Source: Seiridium cupressi (Eukaryota > Ascomycota > Sordariomycetes > Amphisphaeriales > Sporocadaceae). From it: 64,000 nucleotides of DNA. The DNA is taken from positions 236,593-300,592 of the forward strand of contig JARVKI010000055.1 in the NCBI GenBank assembly GCA_036674765.1, in the 5' to 3' direction. The translations under genes were made by a program, and so were the position numbers. Positions 1-11,428 of this stretch are shown here, one piece after another; position 1 is the first letter of the stretch; each line of letters begins with the position of its first letter. Below the pieces are notes generated by a model, which was given only the letters and a program-made list of their open reading frames with translations, was not told the DNA's origin and searched no databases.

Positions 1-3000
1 GACGCCGAAAAGATGCAGGGCAAACATATCTACCGCGCCTTCAATACTGTCGTATGTTATGGCGAACCTTTCCACGGCATCAAGAAAATAGCTTGTGTAG
101 GTCTAGAATCAGCTGGAACGGTAAAGGTTACACCGGCTCTGGAAGATGCTGCCGATCAACGACTCTGCGATACCCCCATGACGGATAGTTTTATGCAATT
201 TGCCGGGTTGATGGTAAACTACTTCAATAATCACAGCTTCCAAGACGTGTTTGTCTGCGGCAATATCGAACACATCGAGTTGGGTGGAGCCTTTGATCCT
301 GATGCAGGAGAATGGCTTGTCTATGCAACCATGAGCGAGAACAGTGAAACCGAAGTGTCGGCAGACGCATACGTGTTCGATGCCAGAACCAAGAAGATGG
401 TAATGGCGGTATTCGGCCTCCGTTTCTCCAAGATGTCCCAGTCATTGCTCACCCGGATGCTGAAAAGCGTGAACAAGTCTGCGAACGTCAGAGCAGAAGC
501 GAAAGAAGAGAGATCGGTCAATGACACCTCTCCATATCCCATTGAGCAACAGTTGGTCACTCCTGCGGCAAAAGTATCCAGCGGAAAGCGCGCAGAACTC
601 CTTCAGATACTGTCTAATGTCACGGACATCCCTCTTGAAGACATCAAAGACGAGACGACGCTGGATGACCTCTCAGTGGATTCACTGATGGCTACCGAGG
701 TGCTCAACGACATTCGGTCAGTCTTGGGTGTCACGATTGACTTGTCAAGCTTCCTCTTCTTCCAAAATATACGTGCCCTCATATCCCACGTGAACGACAA
801 GCTGGGTGTTGGTGGTGGAAAAGAAGATGGTCCGTTGGATTCCGTAGGCTTGAACACGGATACACCCAACAATAATTCCGGAACGGCTACGCCTGAAACG
901 ACCACCAGCGACGATTCAAAGTGGAATACGACTGCAGAGCGACCTACTATCATCTCAGCCTTTGATGCCTTCGAAGAGACGCGGCTCAATTATGACAAAC
1001 TAGCCGAAACAACACAGGCTGTGAACTTTTGGAGAAAGGCATACCCCCACCAGGCACGACTTGTCCTGGCCTACGTCGTCGAAGCATTTGCCGATCTGGG
1101 TTGCGACTTGAGACAGCTTCGGTCTGGCGATTCTGTGCCCCAGGTCAAGACTCTCGACAAACACCGGCGGCTTGTGCGTCAACTCTACCGCGTGCTTGAG
1201 AATGGGGGCCTCGTTACGCCGTCCAAGGGCCAAGGAACAGGTTTCAATCGGACGGACAACCCAATAGACTCTACGCCTGCTGAGTCAATATATCACCAGA
1301 TTATTGACCTGTATCCGCAGCATGCCCGCGAAAACAAGCTAGTGCGGGCGGTCGGATCGGAGATGGAACCTTGCTTGCGCGGTGACAAGGAGGCCCTCCA
1401 GGTGATCTTTGGTGATCGACAACACAAGAAGACGCTGGAAGAACTATATGAGTTTTCGCCCTTGTTCAGAGCCCCCACGCTTGTTCTTGGCGATTTCCTG
1501 GCCAAGGCCTTCACCACTAAAGCAACAGGTAAGGGAAAATTTCGTCTTCTCGAGATCGGAGCAGGGACAGGAGGAACAACGCGGTACCTCATCAACCACC
1601 TCAGGAGCCTCGGTATCGACTTCGAGTATGTCTTCACCGATATAAGTGCGTCACTTGTCAGCACGGCGGAGAAGCAGTTCAAGGGCACAGAGGGCTTGTT
1701 CTTCGATGTTCTGGATGTCGAGAAACCACCCAAGCCCGAATTCCAGGGTGCGTTCCACTGTGTGATTGCATCGAACACCATCCACGCCACGAGAGATCTC
1801 GACGTGTCTTTAAGGAACATTCGACAGCTGCTGCGCGAAGATGGTTCTCTGGCGCTGATCGAAATCACCAAACAGATGTTCTGGTTAGACATCGTTTTCG
1901 GTCTCCTTGAAGGCTGGTGGTTATTTGAGGACGGCCGTCGCGACCACGCGTTGGTCGATGAGAGGTATTGGGAACGCAGAATGAAGGCGGCGGGCTTTGA
2001 AGCCGTGTCATGGAGCGACGGCGCTACACCCGAATCCAAGACAATCCGTGTCGTAGCCGCATTTCCAACAGGGGGCACAGCTGTATCCGAGAAAACGGTC
2101 AAGGCTGCACTGGAGACGGTCGTGTACAAGAAGATTGGAGACCTTGAAATCCATGCGGACGTCTACTACCCAGTCGAGGGTGAATTGCTCCCCGAAAGGA
2201 GAATGCCTGTCGGTACGTGACGAACTTTCTCCTATTCGACTCCACGGTTTTTGTCTCTGATAACACACAGCTTTGATGATCCACTGGGGCAGCCACATGC
2301 TATTCAGCAGAGAGGATGTGAGACCTGCTCAAACACGTCTATTGCTGAGAAAGGGTTTCCTGCCTGTCAGTCTGGATTACCGGCTTTGCCCAGAGGCCAC
2401 CCTAATGGAGGGACCCATGGTAGATGTGTGCGACGCTCTCGACTGGGCCCGAAATCAACTGCCGATGACCCAACTTCCAAATTCCGGACTCCGGATCGAT
2501 GGCGAGAATGTGGTGGTGGTAGGCTGGTCATCGGGCGGGCAACTCGCAATGTCATTAGCTTGGACAGCGCCGCAGCGTGGGTTACGTCCACCGGAGGCAA
2601 TTCTCTCCTTTTATGCCCTTACCGATTATGAGGATGAGTGGTGGCAACACCCGATCGAGCCCAATGGCGCCCCATACACCGGCCAGCAGTATGACCTCCT
2701 CGAAGGTATCCAGGACCAGCCAATCACCAACTACGAAATGGTGGGCGCTTGGGAAGAGCCGCTCTCAGACCCGAGCAGTCACAACGACCCGCGCACCCGC
2801 ATCGTGCTGCACATCAACGGGAAGGCTCAGACCTTGCCCATAATTCTAGGGGGCCTACCCAGCCGTAAGAAGGCCGCGGCCGAGCACCCGACTATCGACT
2901 GGAATGCCCTTCCGCAACCCAAGCTCGAAACTATCAGGGCAGCCAGCCCGCGTGCACATATACATCAGGGCACATACAGCGTGCCAACCTTTTTCATCCA

Positions 3001-3196
3001 CGGCACCGCAGATGACCTGATTCCGTGGCAGCAGAGCCACGGTACATACCGCACAATGAAAGACAATGGTATCGAAACTGATCTAGTACTCATTGAGGGA
3101 GCTCTGCATATCTGCGACCTGAGCAGCGATCCTAAATCGGAGGGTTGGAAAGCAGTTCTGAAGGGGTACGACTTCATTTGTTCGTATGTTCTCTAA
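1..3196 (+). CDS. Non-reducing polyketide synthase, 3' part (PT end-ACP-CMeT-esterase/TE)
   Basis: This is the C-terminal part of an iterative type I non-reducing PKS; frame 1 is open at the window edge, so the SAT, KS, AT and most of PT lie to the left. Visible in order: the end of the product-template domain (about residues 1-155 of the visible part); an acyl carrier domain with the phosphopantetheine Ser in a DSLM motif (codon 228); a C-methyltransferase with the SAM motif LEIGAGTGGTT (about codon 516); and an alpha/beta-hydrolase release domain with GWSSGG as nucleophile elbow and a late Asp (HGTADD) and His (GALHI). One intron, 2213-2270, is supported by GTACGT/CACAG and by the restored sequence PVALMIHWGSH. 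The ACP-CMeT-TE order is that of the group making methylated orsellinic-acid-type acids (AusA, MpaC and PkbA have it). The oxyanion motif reads HWGSH, where I would expect HGGGH. The exact product cannot be told. Confidence 0.95.
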
Positions 3197-4860
3197 GATA
3201 GACGTTGTCGTACGGTCGCATTACAAGTTCATTTCTTGGACATGAGCCTCCGGTGTAAGCATCGATGAATGTTCCGCCAGAATGGTCTGTCATACAACAT
3301 GTGCATAAGGCCAAAATGGAACCCACCGTATTCGGTAGAATGAGCCTTTCGATCAGAGGGGTCCCTCCAATGTCATCCTAATAGTGAGAATCGTAAATTT
3401 CTTTTATTTTTATTTTTTTTTAAATGTTTTTTATTTTTTCAGATTCAGTAGGGTCTCCGTGGCGCTAGCAATGTCCGTAGCATGCTGGGATGGTGGCTAT
3501 CTGATGGTAAGCACCCCATTGCACGATGACCTCTGCTGACGCTGGTCTGTCGGAATGTGCCAAGCTCAGAGGAATACCGGTAGGTCCGACCAGAGTTTCC
3601 AGGAATATATTCCTCGTCTGTAATGTGTCACATAAAAACGCTCTGCTTATGTGTTGGTACAATTTTATGGATTATCAACATTTTGACCAAGTTGCGCGAT
3701 CGATACCCTTAGACCAGCGTGGCTATGGGCCAGTTGCTAAGTCAATGATCCAGGAGCAAGCCACTGATTCGTTTTGGACGTTCGCGACACTAGCTTGCCC
3801 TGACAAAATAGAATGCTAACTATACTTTATTCACAAAGATCGATATCAAAAATCACTAACGTCTATATATCACTTCGCATACGTCGGCCGCCCCACTCAG
3901 CTAGTGGCCTCCAGTTCATGTTTCGTGATATAAAAAAAGCCAACCCAATAGCGAGGTATGCAACTTGTACTAATCCAGCCGTTGAAGGGTTGATCTATAT
4001 GCTTTAGTGCTGCTTATTCTGGGCAACTTCGTCTTTAAAAAGGGAGGCATTACATCTAACACTTAATATAAATGCATTCAACCGAATAGAATTGCTTAAG
4101 ATCTTTGATGAGTTGTTAAGAAGCCCTTATCATATAGAACGTGTGACGGTTGGCGAACGACTGCGCCAGAGGCACAAAAGTGTCGGGAAGACCCTCCACA
4201 CTATCATGCAGTATGGGGAGCAACGCTCTTAAGATGAGTATAGCTGTATATGGTCTGTCTCCGACAGTATATAGCAGTCCGCCCTCGTACGAAAGCTACA
4301 TAGTCTGCCTTGGACTACATGTAGTGTCTGACACCAAGTGCACGAGTTGGAAAGATGGCGCAGTAATGGGAAGCAATGCTGTGTGGACGAAGCTAGCTTG
4401 ATCTAGCTCATTGCCGACAGCATATGGCAGTACGAAGGTCCTCCCTCGCGCGAGAGCTAGACTGTTTTAGATTAGTAGTCGACACTGAGTGCACGTCCGT
4501 CCAAGGTTTGAAAGATTACAAGGACATTCAAGGATGTCTGGTATATTCAGAAGCTGAATTAGGACCCCTAGGAAAAACAGAACCCCGATCTGAGTTATGT
4601 TAGGAGGAATGGATTGTGGAACTGGCTAAAGCGCCTGTGGGCTTGGAGGCGTAGCGGGGCCGCTTTGGCGGCATGTTGACCGTCCTTCGGGGAAGACTCT
4701 GAGCGAATGTGGACCGCTGTGCGGAGAAGGCGACCCATTACATTATTTATGACCACCTACCTCTGATCTCTCGTCAACACGAAAACACTGTTCATCGTCG
4801 GAAATATACACTCGTGTTATTCTACTACTACCGCTGTTTAGCAATATTTCCAGAGCCAAC
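3197..4860. other. Intergenic region with no convincing gene
   Basis: About 1.7 kb between the PKS and the oxidoreductase. It holds T-rich runs near 3400-3440 and only short ORFs with no recognisable domain. A degenerate direct duplication lies at 4261-4495 and is listed separately. The left part may contain the PKS 3' UTR and the right part the promoter of the next gene. Confidence 0.6.
4261..4495. repeat. Diverged direct duplication, about 84 bp, two copies
   Basis: Copy A (4261-4344) and copy B (4414-4495) both begin CCGACAG and end AGTGCACG. They share colinear blocks between these points (ATAT.GCAGT, CCCTCG, GA.AGCTA, AGT.TG/CGACAC). Several differences are C/T or G/A transitions. The copies are too short and too diverged to name; a decayed mobile-element end is one possibility. 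Confidence 0.5.
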
Positions 4861-6148
4861 ATGAGTAGCAGAAAAATTGGAGTGGGGGTCATCGGTGCAG
4901 GGGTAAGTTCGTTTATCCCCCTAAGTGGAAGGGAAATAGTCATCCAAAACATGAATTCTAAACACAGATGAAGGAAGCGCAAGATAAGTGCCTAATGCTG
5001 ATTTCTCCCGCATCTAGGAGGTTTTCCAAGTCTGCCATGGGCCGTGTCTGCAGCTCATGTCGCACCTCTACACTGTAGAGTCGGTATGCGACATTTCGCC
5101 CACCAACACCGAATATTGTGCTTCCAAGTTCAACATTCCACACAAAACCACGATACCAGACGAGGTCCTGAGCAATCCCAAGGTGAAACTGGTTCTCATA
5201 CTCACGTCGGATGACAGCCATGCCCCATTGGCCATCGCTGCGATCAAAGCGGGCAAGTTCGTCATGGTTGAGAAGCCTTTAACGCTGTCCCTGCCTTCGG
5301 CACAGGCCATTGTTGATGCTGAGAAGGCTGCTGGTGGCGCGCGCGTCTTCGTAGGGTACATGCGGCGATATGCACCTTCGTATTTACAAGCATTCAAACG
5401 AGAAGTGGCGTCCATCCCTAAGATTCTGTACGCCCGTGTACGAGACTTCTCAGGACCCAACGCCAATTTCGTCAGTCAGAGCGGTACCTTCCCCATCAAG
5501 CCGAATGATATGCCTCCTAATAGCGGCGCGGAACGTGAGGCGCGTCTGGAACAGCTCTACGCGGAGGCCTTCCCCGGCATGACCGTAACAGATACGCATC
5601 GCAAGTACTGCCGGTTTCTAGGCAGTCTGGGCTCACATGATCTGTCTCTGATGCGCGAAACACTTGGCGTGCCCGAAAAGGTTATCGGGGTGTCAGTGAA
5701 CGACCCGTTCTACAGTTCAATCATGTCGTTCCGAAACAAAGACGGTTCACCGTTCTCAGTCACCTACGAAAGTGGCATCGATGGCGTTCCCGTGTTCGAT
5801 GCGCACCTCAGCGTCTACGGTGAGAAAAAGCGTGTCACCATCAAGGTAAGCAGGTTCCACCGGACAAGGCCACAGAGAGATTCTCACAAAAGTTCCCTAC
5901 AGTATGACAGCCCATATGTGAAGGGCTTACCAATCACTGTCGTTGTCGATGAGGTGAATGAGGACGGTGAGGTCCAGCGGAAGGAAATGCTGTCGTCATA
6001 TGAGGATGCGTACACCGCCGAATTGCAAGAGCTCTACGAATGTGTAGTCAGTGGGAAGACGGTAAAGACAACGGCGGAAGATGCCATGCAAGACATTGCT
6101 TTATACGACAGGATGTACAAGGTTTGGGCCACTTCGAAGTCGGAATAA
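4861..6148 (+). CDS. Gfo/Idh/MocA-family NAD(P)-dependent oxidoreductase
   Basis: Predicted soluble dehydrogenase of 371 residues. Exons are 4861-4902, 5018-5845 and 5903-6148. Exon 1 is tiny and supplies the dinucleotide-binding strand (GVGVIGAG, residues 7-14), followed directly after splicing by EVFQVC; the first intron has GTAAGT and CTAG. The family signature EKP is at about residues 99-101, and a long C-terminal substrate domain follows. The second intron (57 bp, GTAAGC...CTACAG) is a multiple of three and has no stop codon, so an unspliced reading is also open and would add 19 residues. Family members oxidise sugars, inositols or related alcohols, or act as GAL80-like regulators; the substrate is unknown. 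It sits 1.7 kb from the PKS on the same strand, so membership of that cluster is possible but not shown. Confidence 0.9.
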
Positions 6149-6496
6149 TCTCTTCGATTTACTGCATAATATTTTATATGACACCATCGAATCCCATTGC
6201 TTTTAGTGCACCTGCCTGGTCCGGAATCTATAGAGTTACCTTTTCTCACAGAGACCCCGCCCTTTGTGGTCATAGTTACATTCTTCCTATATGTACCCTG
6301 ACAGCCACGCTGTGTACCTTGTATGGGTTCTCACCAACCTTTCGACACACTAATATAAAACTTTGGAAAACTTTATTTTAGGATGTTATGTATGTGATGA
6401 TTAGAAAAACTGAAGAGTTAAAATTTATTTGCACGTAACCTATTTTTGATATAATCAGCTGTCTAGAGCCAAGCAGAGGGAAGAAACGAAATCAGG

Positions 6497-7231
6497 TCAA
6501 CCCTGCTGCCAAGATGCTATATAAGGCGCGTAGCTGTCTCCACTAGTTATATCTCGCCAACCGCCATGGGCAGCTAGACTGAGAGGTGTGTCGCCATTGT
6601 TATCGACCCTTTCCACCATAACTCGAGAACATTTGAGGAACTTGATAATGGCAATGCACCCTGTAGCAGCTGCTATATGGAATGCCGTTCGACCGATTTC
6701 GTTCGTTACTTGGATATCAATACCACATCGAAGTAGCGTCCCAACCATTTGCAATCTGTCTTGCTGCTCGTCATGGTCTCTGCCATATCTCATCGCTAGG
6801 TTTATTAGTGTTATCTTATCCCACTCTAATAGCCTAGTTGCAAGACTAAGACCCCCCTGCTCAAGTGCCAAGCACAGAGGTGTCTTCCCGTCTTTGTCAG
6901 CATGGTTGACCTGCGCACCGTATAAGAGCAAGATTTCTGCCAGCACTTTGGAGAACACCTTCGACTTGGTGGCGTAGAAGAGTGGTGTTCGACCGAACAT
7001 ATCTTTTGCTTCTGTATATCGCATGATGAGATAAGTAAGCATTAATGTCCGCACCACTTGATCTAGCTTCACGGCCCAATGGAGTGCGGTTCTCATGCGA
7101 TTGTCACGTTCTGTTACTATCACTGCAGAACTTTGATCTGAATTCAGTACGTTTTCCAGCATAGACGAGTTGTTCTCCTTGACGGCGGTAATGAGTTTAG
7201 TTCTCCGGTTCCGCTTAGAAGATCTGATCAA
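6497..7231 (-). CDS. Ankyrin-repeat protein, 5' end unresolved
   Basis: An open frame of about 240 codons with five ankyrin-like units, recognisable from MRTALHWAV, FGRTPLFYAT, DGKTPLCLAL, IGRTAFHIAA and NGDTPLSLAA. Such repeats bind other proteins, and in fungi they often form the C-terminal part of larger proteins. The frame opens without an ATG (the first codon read is TTG, with a stop just upstream), so a 5' exon is likely. A splice acceptor candidate, TTGATCAG, ends at 7222, and a donor-like CAG/GTGAGC lies near 7466. No convincing upstream exon could be assembled, so this may be a truncated remnant. The stop at 6497-6499 is clear. Confidence 0.65.
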   Translation of the reverse strand: MIRSSKRNRRTKLITAVKENNSSMLENVLNSDQSSAVIVTERDNRMRTALHWAVKLDQVVRTLMLTYLIMRYTEAKDMFGRTPLFYATKSKVFSKVLAEILLLYGAQVNHADKDGKTPLCLALEQGGLSLATRLLEWDKITLINLAMRYGRDHDEQQDRLQMVGTLLRCGIDIQVTNEIGRTAFHIAAATGCIAIIKFLKCSRVMVERVDNNGDTPLSLAAHGGWRDITSGDSYAPYIASWQQG

Positions 7232-7976
7232 TAACTACATTAGCAAGCAGCCACCGCTATCACTGCCGTTTCCACAGGTCTCATGCTAGTTGCAGAAGTC
7301 TTTTCTTCCTATGGTGACCATGTCTAGTCATTGTGCTTCGCAACATATTGGGTTACTTCGGAATGACATCTAAGACATCCGAATTGCTCTAGTTTCCAAA
7401 GAGTGGCGATAGAAGATTGACATTCTCGGGATTTTCGTGAGGGGATGAGGTCGAATTGCTCACCTGCATATCAACGTCAGACTTGATTGGCCAACCTTCT
7501 TCTCACAACAACAAACGGGCGTGATAAACTTGCAAATAAATGAGATAAGCGCCCCAGAACAGGCCCAGTGAACGCGGCCGTGTGATTGTGGAGGTATAGG
7601 AAGTCGAAGTGCATAGTACTCAATATGCACATAGTATGAGTCCGACTAGTTTGAGCTCTGAGTGTCTTCGCACAATATAGAAAAAGAATCATATAATCTA
7701 TTAATGATTGTCAACAACGGCCCCAAAGGCGTCTATGGCTGCGTTGTGGTATATGTCCAAATCCTTCAAGAAACGTAAGTCGTTAATAGCCAAGTATCTG
7801 ACACTGGTTCCATGCATAAGTAGCAGAGGTAATCAGAGAAAACATGAAGGCAATTGGTGATGCTTCATTGATTCATATCCATGTGACTGGTTCCTCAGTC
7901 TTGACCAGCTCCAGATACGCCATGGGTATTCTAAGCCACCTCCTTTGAATGACTCATTAAGCAAGCATGACTCCTG
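7232..7976. other. Intergenic region
   Basis: No recognisable gene. It may contain 5' exons or the promoter of the ankyrin gene (leftward) and the 3' UTR of the rhodopsin-like gene, whose stop is at 7977. A short minus-strand ORF at 7477-7692 shows no domain. Confidence 0.5.
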
Positions 7977-9484
7977 TCATTCATTATCATACTGTATAGA
8001 TGTTTCTCTCGTGACTGTGATTCCACGCTCGTTTATCGGTCTTGGGCTTGCCGCAGCAGCCCGCACATTGTATACAAACCCATCGCCCCTCATTTCCTCG
8101 GAATTTGAATTGGCTGTACCCATGGTTGGCCTCGAAGCTACGACAGCCGTCTTCTCGAGTCCCTCCTCCTCTTTGCTCGACGTGTGCCACAGCTGGATAC
8201 CGTCTTCGTCGTAGGAGAAATTGCGCCCGTGCTTGGTCGATCCGTCTATCGAGGATAGCTTGATGGACTCGCTCTGCATTCTACACCGTCTCCGGTTCTG
8301 CTCTACCACAGAGTTGGTGCTGTATGTGCCGCGGGGGTAGGAGCTACGCCCGGATCCTTTGCGAGACCGGAGCCGCGCCGGCAGGCAATGAATGAAAAGT
8401 GGCTTTAGTGCTGGGACGGAGGCACACAGAATTCCAGCGTTTATCTCTGCATAAGAGTAGAGGTAGTCATCGACTGCAGTCCATGATTGATCCCTCGATG
8501 CGAAGAGGTTTGGTATGAAGGCTGTTCGGCGGATTGTGATCCCACAAACACTGAAATGATCATTAGTCGCAAAGAACTTACAGAACACTTTAGGTATGTA
8601 GAGGTGACTCACAATGCGCCAGCCGCAAATAACAATAGTAGCGATAATTTGCGCTTCCTATCCATCTGTAATGGCAGGACAACCGGTATCGGAAGGACCA
8701 GTATGCATACATCCATTAAGACATTCAAGACACTCAACGCCCAGTACGACGAAAACGGATCCAGGCAAGTAGATGCTTGAATTGTATAATCCCAGGTTGC
8801 TTGAATGGGTCTGCATGGAAACAGATTCAGAAAAAGAAATGTGACCGAGTATATGATGCTGGCAGAGATCAGGGCGTATGTACACCAACGAAACCACGTT
8901 TGAGGGGACAGCCGGAGATAGAAGAAAAGGATCGAAAGTTTGGAAAACATGATGCTTAGAGCATATGTTCCGGTACCCGTGATGTTATACTAGTGCAACA
9001 TTGTTAGTGACATACAAAGACGCGCCATTGAGGGGTACCCACAACCGTGTACCAGATATTGAAGTCTGTGAAAAGGATGTCCCACTGGTGATAAGACAAT
9101 CCATAGTCCGTTTCTATGGTAAATCAGCATGCGTGTGGAAATGCACGCTTCGGATGACTTACGCTTGATTGTGAGGACTACTGTGGCTATTGAGAATATC
9201 AATGCAGCCACGACCATATCTGGCGAACTCGTCAGTCACAAATATTCCCATAAAGTAGCAATACGTATAGTCTCACAGTCGTCGATACTAATACGTTCCC
9301 GAACGATGGCTATTCTTGTGAAAAGTCTCAACCCGACCGTCGCAGCAGCAATGAATGTTGTAGGGACAGCCATAGCAATCAACTCCCATCGCCTTGAAGG
9401 TCCATCATCCATGCCATGTCGGATCTGCCCTTCCGGTACGCTCCCCATATATAACAGCCCCGAGCTGGTGCTGGCGGTCCTCAT
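7977..9484 (-). CDS. Rhodopsin-like seven-transmembrane fungal membrane protein
   Basis: Five exons spliced by hand: 9484-9277, 9219-9163, 9113-9043, 8989-8613 and 8550-7977, giving 428 residues. All introns are GT-AG, 49-62 bp, and the phases agree. The N-terminal half has repeated hydrophobic helices; the splice restores DDYMVVAALIFS, then IWYTVYNITGTG and MFSKLSILFFYLRL, and later VDDYLYSYAEINAGILCAS. This is the layout of the large fungal rhodopsin-domain integral membrane family (PF20684 type). The C-terminal tail of about 130 residues is polar and probably cytoplasmic. The function of the family is mostly unknown; some members sit in secondary-metabolite clusters and some are linked to plant sensing. 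It is not a retinal-binding rhodopsin in any way I can show. Confidence 0.88.
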
Positions 9485-10499
9485 GCTTGCCAGATATTCT
9501 TAAAGACAGCTCTGATAGACTGGGCGCATTTCAACGAGGAATACCCGTAGATCTCAAGCCTTCTGGCAGTGACCAAGCATGGAGCAATAATCTCCAGCGT
9601 TTCAAGAGCTTTCTCGTAAGACAGTCTGCAGGATGGTTGGATTGCAGTCCGCGCGAGTTTGGGCAAACCACAGCCTATATAGAGTGGATCATAGAACCAT
9701 GACCGGAGGCAAGCAGATAAGCGATGGCCGTAGTAGTAACTTACAAGCCAGGGAGTGGGATAATGACCTGTCTTCGCGAGAATGAAATTCGGTTCCCGGT
9801 AGACATCTCCAAGACGGGCACTCCTAGCTGACGGGCTGATCAAGTCCTATATGGACGAGAGACGTCCAGTTGGAGCATCGCCAAGCCAGAAGTAACCATG
9901 ATGTTGCCAGATCTGTCATGCACACCCTCGTGGCCATAATGGTACCATGGCCCAAAGCTAGACTACCACGGTGCGGCACAACTTGTAAAATCGCCTCCTT
10001 CATCTATTCTCAACACCAATGCGCTGCAGCATGCTTGTCCTGAGCCTACAAAAAACATTCATCGCGGCATCATGATAATGTGATTGAGCAAAAGCAGACG
10101 GAAGCCTCCACAGTCTAGGGGTCATCCGCCGGATCAAGCCTTCTAGAAAAGCAGGAGGTTCCAGCACGCCATGCCCTTGACCTTCCGGATCCAGGGGCAT
10201 CCCACGAGGGCCGACAGGGGTCATGCAATCAAGACGATTATGCAGTGCACAACGTGGAAATATCCTGCGGCTCCGAGCCGAGCCTGGTCGCACGAAAGCT
10301 TTCGAACATTGCTGTTCCAGACATATTTTCGCACTGCCTGAGGCCGAGAAAGATCAGGCAAAGCCACAGATAAGCTTCTTCCGCCCAATGTTGGGGTTAG
10401 AAGTTTCGGACGAGCTTGGCCCCTCCTATCGCGGGGTATACTGGCAGTACCTAGTATAGAATTACGAATGCGACGGTTTTTATTGAGGGGCATCTTCAA
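9481..10499 (-). pseudogene. Decayed probable Zn2Cys6 transcription factor
   Basis: Minus-strand pieces in different frames look like one broken regulator. Around 10230-10330 there is a zinc-cluster-like stretch: RKLSCDQAR in one frame and, after a shift, PRCALHNRLDC in another, where the expected CPRC reads FPRC. Next comes TPVGPRGMPLDPEG, then HYHDAAMNVFCRLR. A last piece at 9481-9843 contains EKALETLEII and SLKCAQSIRAVF, which resembles the C-terminal helices of fungal regulators. No single frame joins these parts and in-frame stops separate them. The identification rests on pattern recognition only; small unrecognised introns could account for some of the breaks. Confidence 0.4.
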
Positions 10500-11428
10500 G
10501 AACTACGAGTAACGGTGATTTTCAACCATAGCCGCCACGGATAATATCTTTTGGGTATCATTTAGACTCCATACAGACGGTTGAGCCCGGTGGCTTCCCG
10601 AACGTGTCCGATCAACCATTCGGGAAATCTGGCGCATGATTCGCCCACAGGTATCACTAGGCCGGGTTTCGGCCCATAGCTCGCGTGGAGGTGGATCAAA
10701 GACAATGCTGGTATCCTGCGAAGTAACCCTAGGAATTATTCAAATTTGAGTTGTATAGTTGCATGTGCTCGCTTCTTGGAGGAGTGCTTTTGCTGATCGG
10801 CGCCTCCAGATTCATAAGTCGAATGAGTAATAGGCTTATTATCTTTCGCCATGCTAGAACCCAGGTCTTATACACACATCGCGGCTCGGCTAGGCGCAGA
10901 TACTCGAGGCATGTGGCTCGAGGTGCTTTAGAAAGTACGATACATGCGATGTGATTCTGGTATGTCCTTATCCAGGCCCTAAGGCGGTCGTTTACGTTCA
11001 TGTTGATTGGCACGCTTTGAATTGTTACTCCAGATGCGACTCGGTCCTCCCGAAGATGCACCTCGCGATCACGACTATTTGACATTACCGAACCAAGACG
11101 TAACTGCTACGAGCTGATTAGACAAACCTGTATCTGAGCCTTGGTGGATATTTAACGTCTTATGCAATCGCGATTAGGAAGTCGTGATTCTGGCAAAGGG
11201 TTCATAGTTCACACATAAGCCGAGTATTAATGATGCATTGGGTATGTGTTGATTGTATCATGACTCTAGTTGAAATTCGAAGCTTTACGGAGCGCAATTA
11301 CTCATTTCGAATTCCATCCGCCTCCCAAACATTGTTCGTTCACCAAGCTTATGCTAATATTGACACGGTGACTTCCATGCGCTCGCTGGCCAATAGTGTC
11401 ATAGCTTCAATTCGCTTCCTTTGTCGAG
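10500..11428. other. Intergenic region
   Basis: Nothing recognisable. A 118-codon minus-strand ORF at 10729-11085 has no domain, no good start context and no neighbours that would explain it. Confidence 0.5.
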
